Assembly: GCA_964016875.1 (NCBI GenBank)
Contig: OZ024733.1
Coordinates: 19,651,824 to 19,715,823 of the forward strand
Reading direction: 5' to 3'
Length of the DNA stretch: 64,000 nt
Source: Fallopia convolvulus
Taxonomy: Eukaryota; Streptophyta; Magnoliopsida; Caryophyllales; Polygonaceae
Shown: positions 57,716 to 64,000 of the stretch, piece by piece
Layout of the letters: each line of letters starts with the position of its first letter
Position numbering within the stretch: position 1 is the stretch's first letter
Made by a program: the position numbers and the translations under genes
The notes under the pieces: generated by a model
What the model was told of the DNA's origin: nothing
Database searches by the model: none
What the model saw: the letters and a program-made list of their open reading frames with translations, nothing else

Positions 57716-58046
57716 CATCTTAGGTGAGGTATAAAGGCCATGATGGGATCACTCGTTCCCCGAAATAAATGGGAGGGTGTGACCAAAATGGGCAAAAAAC
57801 AAAGGTATGAACATTTATTTTTACTTGTTGTAAAATTATAAAGTTTTATTAGATTGGGAGAAAAATCACCAACTATAACATATTTGAGTAGAGGACTTGA
57901 TTGTAGGGATTAATAGAAAGAACAAACTTGGATGTTCATAGATAGCTCACATGCTCATAACATTGAGTACATAATTTAGGAAGCTAAAGGAATCACAAAC
58001 ATGAATGAAAAAAAAAATTAAATGGAGACAATCATAAATTAATACC
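57716..58046. other. Intergenic, no gene seen
   Basis: AT-rich gap between the LINE remnant and the RTE remnant. Nothing recognisable. Confidence 0.5.
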
Positions 58047-58925
58047 TCAACAACAACAATGTCATAGTATACTCTTGCTAGGGTAAGGTTTAGGGTTCAA
58101 ATGTACGCACCCTTACCTTATACACACGTAGAGGATGTTTATGAAAGACCAAGAAAACAAAAAACCAAACAACTAGTAAAACACATAACATAAAGAAAGT
58201 GACTAGACAAAAGCAAAACTTTTTTTACTCTAATTTTGTCCCTCGATCCATAAGTCCCTATCCTAGGCCATAACCTTGGCCATGTCCTTTGGTAGTGACA
58301 AAAGGGCGAGATCATGTCTAATCACCTCCTTCCACCTCTTCTTGGACCTACCTCTACCTCTATGAACATCCTTGAAAACTAGACTTTCACATCTTCACAT
58401 TGAGGCATCAACCATCCTCCTCAAAACATGTCTAAACCAACAGAGTAGTGATTCTTGCAACTTGTTTCCTATATTGCACAATGCAACCTTGCCTCTGATA
58501 ACCTCATCCCTAATTATGTCCCACCTTATGTTTTCACAAATCCATCGGAGCATCCTCATCTTTGACGCCATCAACTTTTGTTCTAAAACCCACGCAATTG
58601 CTCAACCCTTTGAACCATACATCAAAGATGGCTAATTTCCACTTTAAAAAAATATCAGTTTGATTGACACTTTTTTGTTTCATAACACTCTTGACGCTCC
58701 TCTCCATTTTTTCCAACCCCAATGAGATTCAGAGTGTAAACTCTATGCTTATACCTTCGTCACTTTGCTTGAGGGACTCTATGTACTTGTAATTTTCTTT
58801 CCTCGATATGGTGCCTTCACATAGGCGTATTTTAGTGTCTTCGGTTATCCCTCTGTCTTTGTCTTACTCACCCTTGGACTCCAACCTCTCCCTCCAATGC
58901 TTCAACTTACTACCAACACCTACTC
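58047..58925 (-). mobile_element. RTE-clade LINE remnant (minus)
   Basis: Minus-strand fragments match the end of plant RTE-type reverse transcriptases: a LKHWRERLESKG stretch (about 58900), NYKYIESLKQSDEGI (about 58785), then MRMLRWICENIRWDIIRDEVIRGKV (about 58555-58485), CWFRHVLRR and HRGRGRSKKRWKEVIRHDL (about 58360-58300). It ends with a GGTAAGGGTGCGTAC-type 3' UTR phrase (about 58110) and a TTGTTGTTG tail (58047-58059), characteristic of RTE elements. Frames are interrupted by stops, so it is inactive. Confidence 0.85.
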
Positions 58926-59032
58926 ATTGGTTCTACCTTTTTCACTTTCACAAAACCAATACTTCTCCCTCTCCCCTTCCTTGTAGGCGATTGCTCAGCC
59001 AACATCTCCCTCATCGAGGTCGAAGCGTGTTG

Positions 59033-59037
59033 CGCCT
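59033..59037. repeat. Left TSD CGCCT of TRIM
   Basis: Five bases identical to 59415-59419. Confidence 0.85.
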
Positions 59038-59414
59038 TGTTAATAGGAAAAACGGGCCCAACTACCAAGCACAACATACAAGCCAAATGTGGTTTAATCT
59101 CAAAACCAATTGGCAATAGGAGGAGTAACCCATGAACTCACATACTACTAGATTTGTATCTCCCAATTTTTTGATGGAGGATTTACAATTGAACCCCGAC
59201 AATCTCCCCTCACAAGCATGACCAACAGACGCACCCAAACCCTAAGCCGAACCATCGACTTTGATATCACTTGTTAGAAGGGAGATTGCCCAACTGCCAA
59301 GCCTAGTGAGGTTCAATCCCAAAACTAATTGGCAATAGAAGTAACCAATGACCTTGTATAGTAGACTTGGATCTCCCAATTTTTCGATGTGAAATTCACA
59401 ATTCAACCCCAACA
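59038..59414 (-). mobile_element. Complete TRIM retrotransposon
   Basis: 377 bp, minus orientation. 5' LTR 59414-59272 (143 bp) and 3' LTR 59201-59038 (164 bp), both starting TGTYGGGGTT and ending AACA, contain a common ATTGGGAGAT core. Two bases after the 5' LTR the minus strand reads TGATATCAAAG, a diverged initiator-Met primer site (59259-59269). A GTGAGGGGAGAT polypurine tract precedes the 3' LTR. The interior is only about 70 bp with no coding capacity. A perfect 5-bp TSD, CGCCT, flanks it. LTR divergence is considerable, so the insertion is old. Confidence 0.9.
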
Positions 59415-59419
59415 CGCCT
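59415..59419. repeat. Right TSD CGCCT of TRIM
   Basis: Five bases identical to 59033-59037, directly after the TRIM's terminal CAACA. Confidence 0.85.
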
Positions 59420-59912
59420 AAATTCGTTGGCCGCATCGGTGGCCGTTAGTGATGCCACCCAAGAACACATGTACCTGGGGATGACAATCTCACCCACACT
59501 CGATGGATACTTGACTCACCAAATCCGAAAAAGCGGGTAAAAACCAAAAGAATGTAGGGTGATGAATGAGTACGAATGAAGGTTCTTCACCTATCTCCCA
59601 ACCCGATAACCCTAAATATACATATAATTGTGTAAGATATATATGTATATATATATATATTAATTAGTGATATTTAAACTTTAATTTGTGAGTATTGCTC
59701 CAAGTTTTCATTTAAATATTACTTATGTATTATGAATCATTTCCTTTATCTTATATTTATATAAGATTATTTGTGATACACACAAATTTTGTATTAAATT
59801 TGCTAAAATACATTAAAATGTGTATCATATGATATATAAAATTATAATTTTTAATTATTTATGGATGATCCAACCAACCCGAGACACCCTAAACACCCAA
59901 CGAATAATAAAT
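59420..59912. other. Intergenic, no gene seen
   Basis: Mixed then AT-rich. An (AT)n tract at about 59641-59660. No coding signal. Confidence 0.5.
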
Positions 59913-61032
59913 ATGGAAATTTCACGTGATAACCTTGAGGTTTGACGTTATTCATGAGGAGGATCAAAGTTTAACATAATTTACATGGTAACCCTAAAGT
60001 TTATATAAAATCTGTATAATAACCTTGAGATTTATACGAAATTCATCAAATGCCCAAAAAGTTTAAAATTAACTTTAATCATTAACCTTATTTATAAAAA
60101 ATTAATTTTTTTACCAATCTTAAAATATAATCTAATTCACTAAATTAATATCAAATAATAATTTTATTTAATTTCATCCAAATTTTATTATATTTTTACC
60201 TTAAATTAATCAACTAAAAAACTATTAAAATAAATATTTTCCCCATTTATATAAGTTAATAATTTTTATTTTTTTATCAAATAATTAATTTTTATTATTT
60301 AATAAATACAAATCAAATAATGTAATTTTAAAAAGAAAATCTTCAGAATATTAATTATTTAAACATTACATTTCATTAATTGTAGTCATTTTTGTTGCAT
60401 TAATAAATTTTCTTGCATAAATAATTTTAAATACAAATAATACAAATGTATGAATCTTGTAAATTTTTATCACGTAAATAATTTAAAATTTTAATAGTTA
60501 CATTAATTATTTGATGAAAAAAAGTAATAATATAAATAATTTACAATTTCATTGCTCAATGACTAATGGTAATCAATAATAATTTCACGAAATTTCTTTA
60601 AATTAAGTACTTGAAATAATTTCTATATTTTTTGAATTAATTAATATATAATATAAAAATATATATTAGATAAAATTTAATCAAATTTTTAATTGCAACA
60701 TTTCATATTATAATAATAAATAAGATTGTATTTTAAGAATCTTTAACTTTTTTTTAATTCTGTGTTTTCAGTTTGTTTTTATCTTTTTAATTTTTAATTT
60801 TTGTTTGTTAGTTTATATGTTTTTTCATTTTTCATTTTTTTATTTTTTATTTAAATAAAGTTAATAATTAAAGTTAATTTAAAACTTTTTAGTTGCGTAA
60901 CAAATTTCGTTTGAACCACAAGGTTACTTTGCGAATTTGGTCTATACCTCGAGGTTACTGCGTGAATTATGTCAAACTTTTGTACATTGTATAAATAATG
61001 TCATACTTAAGTGTTACCATGCAGAATTTCCG
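59913..61032. mobile_element. AT-rich long-TIR element (MULE-like MITE)
   Basis: About 1.12 kb. The left end reads (AT)GGAAATTTCACGTGATAACC; the right end, inverted, reads CGGAAATTCTGCATGGTAAC. Similarity between the ends extends inward for about 150-200 bp with gaps (AAACTTTTTAGTT / AAAAAGTTTAAAA, then ATTAACTTT / AAAGTTAAT blocks). Flanked by TAATAAAT at 59905-59912 and 61033-61040. The interior is almost pure A/T and non-coding. The TSD length of 8 or 9 and hence the superfamily (hAT or Mutator-like) are uncertain. Confidence 0.65.
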
Positions 61033-61183
61033 TAATAAATAAGTGCACCTGAATTAGATAACAAATGAACATGAATCGTCCTTCATCCGATCCGTCCCTC
61101 CCATTGTCATCCCTACACTACCCAAAAAAACTAGGTTCGATGAAAAGTGAAATGGAAAAGGCTATCACTTTTCGCATCATGGT

Positions 61184-61281
61184 ACATCATGTCGTGAGAT
61201 TTATGTGTTAAAATTTCACGGCATATCATAAAGTGAGATTTTTTTATGTATTAAAATTTCACGGTATATCATGTCGTGGTG
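61184..61281 (+). repeat. Short tandem repeat, ~40-bp period
   Basis: Two full units and part of a third starting at 61184, 61223 and 61266, each with (A/T)CATCAT...GTGAGATTT...TTAAAATTTCACGG. The unit contains GTGAGATTTT and AAAATTTCAC, which are nearly complementary. Confidence 0.75.
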
Positions 61282-61340
61282 TATTAAGCCATGTTTTTTT
61301 TGGTAGGAAAGTATTAAGCCAAGTTTAGTTCGGTAAATTG

Positions 61341-61400
61341 GTACTTATCGGTGTTGATGCTGATGTTGATGTTGATGCTGATACTTATGGTTGTTGATGT
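61341..61400 (+). repeat. GTTGAT/GCTGAT microsatellite
   Basis: Imperfect hexanucleotide repeats of GTTGATGCTGAT type, then decayed copies. Confidence 0.75.
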
Positions 61401-61703
61401 TAATGCGGAATGTGTTCGGTAAACTGAATTGTTGATATTTTAAGCAAGAGGTGTAAAATTACTAAAAATGGCTTAATGAAGGGTAAAAAAATAAAAAATA
61501 AAATTTAATTGGGAAATCACGGGGGTCCCACCTACTTATATTTTGGTAAAAAAGTTAGCTTATTTGACATAAGGTTAGTGGTGCTGATTATTTTTTCAGC
61601 AAATAAGTATCGGATATAAGTAACTTATTTCAAATAAGTAAATTTTGCCTAAAACAAAGCTTATTTTTTTCATATAAGTAACTGGGTACTTATAAGTATC
61701 CAA

Positions 61704-61792
61704 ATAAGCATTGCAGAACGGAGATAAGTGTGCAAAAATTCACATACCAGATAAGCGTTGCAGAACGGAGATAAGTGTGCAAAAATCCACAT
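61704..61792 (+). repeat. 42-bp direct repeat pair
   Basis: Copies 61704-61745 and 61751-61792 share ATAAGC(A/G)TTGCAGAACGG and the following bases with two differences, and are separated by five bases. Confidence 0.85.
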
Positions 61793-62065
61793 GCGCTCGA
61801 AAAGTTTAGAGTCGCCACCCGGCACCCGGAAGGTTCCAAAATAAAATAAATCGAGATGGGAATAAATTAATAACAAAATTGGTTCTCACGCATCATTTGA
61901 CATTTTCAACGGCCGCGCTCTCACCTCTGTATATATATTTAACAGCCATAAATATGAGTCACAATCGTCATTCAATTAACCGCTGAAATTCCAAATCTCT
62001 CTCTCGATCTCCGCCATTAATCCGCAGGAGAGAGGGAGAAAGAGAGATCCACCATCCAGCTAGCC
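61793..62065 (+). promoter_or_regulatory. TPK promoter and 5' leader
   Basis: A TATA-like TGTATATATATTTAA at 61929-61943 lies about 125-137 bases before the ATG. Downstream, the leader is rich in CTCTCTCT and GAGAGAG tracts, as in many plant leaders. The sequence before the start is CTAGCCATGG, a good plant initiation context. Confidence 0.6.
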
Positions 62066-63638
62066 ATGGAGGTTATGCACCACTCTACCGCCTTCCTCCT
62101 CCCCCATGCCGTCTCGCCGGCGCCGGAGATTAAACAGAGGCACCCGCCTACCTTCTACGCCCTCGTCGTCCTCAATCAACCCCTTCCTTCATTCGCTCCC
62201 CTTCTCTGGCAACACGGTAATTCCCGTTCCCTTCATCCATAGTCGCTTTGATGTATCAGAGGAATTACAAGCTCTGTTACAATTCGCTAATAATCACAGA
62301 ATAAATTCGACTATAATTAGTGATTGTTGTGCTCGAAAGGTAGATAGCATAAAGCTCTGTAGCTGTGTCGGTGTATTTGAATACTTATAGATCGTTAATG
62401 GCTTTGAACGTAGAGCAGCACAGCTGAAAGTATTTGCGGATGGAGGTGCCAACAGAATGTTCGACGAAATGCCTCTCTTGTTTCCTCAGGAAGACGTCCT
62501 CTCCATTCGCCGAAGGTTCGATTTCTCCCCCTCGGCTGCCCATATATCACAAGAAAAGGGAGTTTAGCATATGATCTCAGCATCCTCACATGGATATTAA
62601 AATTACATGTCTCTTGGATTTGGACAGGTATAAACCAGATGCGATTAAAGGAGATATGGACTCCATTAGACCGGAAGTTCTGGATTTTTATGCCACCTTG
62701 GTAAGTAAGTTGTGTCCGTTTAAGCAACCTCTTCTTTGATGTATTTGTAGTTCTTCAATGTGCTGACTTTTGATGGCCTCAGTATGCTTAGATGCTTTAA
62801 AGTTCATCATTTTCAACTCTTTCATATTGGAGTTCCATAGCTGATTCAGTATATGGTCAGCGGAACAGTTTGCACTCCAAATTCTATAGATCTCCTTCTT
62901 TATAGATTGCATATGGATGTAGAAAATGTGAGTGTAGATAATATACTAGCAGTCAGTGTACACTTTCATCTTCATTAATCAATGATGTTGTTGTATTGGT
63001 TTGCGTGTGCTTTTTACATCCGTACAAACATATAAGGTGATTATCCTTCACAAAATTTAATCTGCTTCCTTCTGCAGGGATCCAAAACAATTGATGAATC
63101 TCATGATCAGGATACCACGGACTTGCACAAGTGTGTGGCATATATACGAGACTCTGCAGAAAAGCTAAAACAATCTAATGTAAGTCCTGTATCCGTATAA
63201 ATACATGTTTGCCTTCTGATTCAGTGAAAAATATAGGTGATTATGGTATGCTATTTACACTACTGATATGCTCATAATAACACGGAGACTAAACCTACAG
63301 AAAAGAATTAAAGTCAATTTAATGGGTGCTAGTTTGCTACCGATTTTCTTTGTTAGGCTGATGCAGTTTCTTCGCTTGTGAATTGCAGCTATGTATTATT
63401 GTTACTGGTGCACTCGGTGGTCGGTTTGACCATGAGGCTGGAAACCTTAATGTTTTATATCGTTTCTCTACCTTGCGTATAATTCTTATATCTGGAGATT
63501 GCCTCATTCATCTTCTCCCTAAAACTCATCGTCATGAGATTCATATTGAGCCTACCGTTGTTGGTCCACATTGTGGCCTTGTACCTGTTGGCGTGCCTAG
63601 CAGTCGTAGTACAACTACTGGGCTTGAATGGAATCTCT
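62066..63638 (+). CDS. TPK1: Thiamine pyrophosphokinase, 5' five exons (partial)
   Basis: Transfers pyrophosphate from ATP to thiamine to make thiamine diphosphate, the cofactor of transketolase and the keto-acid dehydrogenases; plant TPK acts in the cytosol. Exons: 62066-62216, 62419-62515, 62628-62700, 63078-63179, 63389-63638, all with GT-AG introns and consistent phase. The product reads 224 residues: YALVVLNQ (31-38), catalytic-domain DGGANR (58-63), GDMDS (91-95), QDTTDL (118-123), GALGGRFDHEAGNLNVL (148-164), LPKTHRHEI. These are the nucleotide and metal-binding motifs of the family. The last exon(s), encoding the thiamine-binding C-terminal beta domain, lie beyond 64000. No transit-peptide-like N terminus is obvious. 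The start is the first ATG in a good context. Confidence 0.94.
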
Positions 63639-64000
63639 GTAAGTTCACTATTGCTTATTTTTCTTCTTTCTTCCCTTCCATGACTTTGAAGCATGAGTTT
63701 GCATACAAGTATGTTTCTAGTACCTCAGCATATATATCAAGGTTAAAGTTTGATTTTCATTATGTTACAGAGAAGATAGACATGATGAAGAAATGAGTCA
63801 AAATTAGCTATTTTGATCATGTAAGGTATATGTATATTACAGGATGCTTCTTGTCTAGAAAAGACCATAAATGCACGTCTTTTTGGCTCCGGTTGATCAG
63901 TTATAAGAACCCAGAGTCTTTGACTAGAGCTAGCGCTAAAATTTTTGAATGGTTTCCACCATATTGTTATTAGTTGCCTGTTTTGCCGACTAATTCATTC
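63639..64000 (+). other. TPK intron 5 (incomplete)
   Basis: Begins GTAAGTTC after the 63638 exon end. No sequence encoding the expected MRFGG-like continuation occurs before the window end, so the final exon is outside. Confidence 0.7.

Noticed and set aside
62106..62390. 94-codon ORF overlapping TPK exon 1
   Set aside because: Different frame from the recognised product and runs into intron 1.

Overview
This is plant nuclear DNA, most likely from a eudicot. It is AT-rich and packed with nested plant-type retrotransposons (L1 and RTE LINEs, Ty3/gypsy, Copia-like, TRIM) and DNA transposons (hAT, Mutator-like). It carries two ordinary host genes with GT-AG introns: a 27-exon AAA-ATPase with an N-terminal FHA domain (41717-52846, +) and the 5' five exons of a thiamine pyrophosphokinase gene (62066-63638, +, running off the window).

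Layout. 1-2134: 3' part of an L1-type LINE (reverse transcriptase, zinc knuckle, RNase H, poly-A), with two frame breaks. 2249-5272: a solo LTR with perfect 5-bp target-site duplications (TSDs). 5278-6139: an LTR-like fragment with repeated GTTCCC/GGGAAC dyads. 6140-6418: a near-perfect hairpin. 6420-11989: mostly unrecognised repeat debris with a GGAGAA microsatellite, short tandem repeats and an inverted fragment of a CTACGTA-rich repeat family. 11990-31040: a retrotransposon nest. Its outer layer is an Athila-like element (LTR pieces 11990-13105 and 29098-29234, primer binding site 29239). Inside it lies a large minus-oriented Tat/Ogre-like non-autonomous element (13106-29097) with long direct repeats, a tandemly duplicated gag-like region and two hairpins. 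That element in turn contains a truncated gypsy pol with its own LTR and initiator-tRNA-Met primer site (14555-18690).

31047-38974: a long LTR-derived palindrome with arms of about 1.09 kb. Its left arm was split by a complete hAT element (31694-37346) encoding an intact 806-residue transposase (TTF zinc finger, DUF4371, hATC). The undamaged right arm preserves the pre-insertion site, so the 8-bp TSD ACTGGAAC can be read directly. 39763-41142: a second head-to-head LTR pair around the 3' end of a gypsy pol frame.

53350-62065, between the two genes: a Mutator-like terminal-inverted-repeat element with a 9-bp TSD in the poly-A tail of an old LINE; that LINE also split by a second insertion with a 13-bp TSD; an RTE-clade LINE remnant; a complete 377-bp TRIM with TSD CGCCT; and a very AT-rich long-TIR element.

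The host genes are unrelated housekeeping genes and do not form a pathway. The window's story is transposon nesting and repeated formation of long inverted repeats from LTR fragments. I see no convincing new gene system. The most informative items are the intact hAT inside a palindrome, the family of tandem CTACGTA/TACGTAG dyads, and the several long hairpins that could feed small-RNA pathways.
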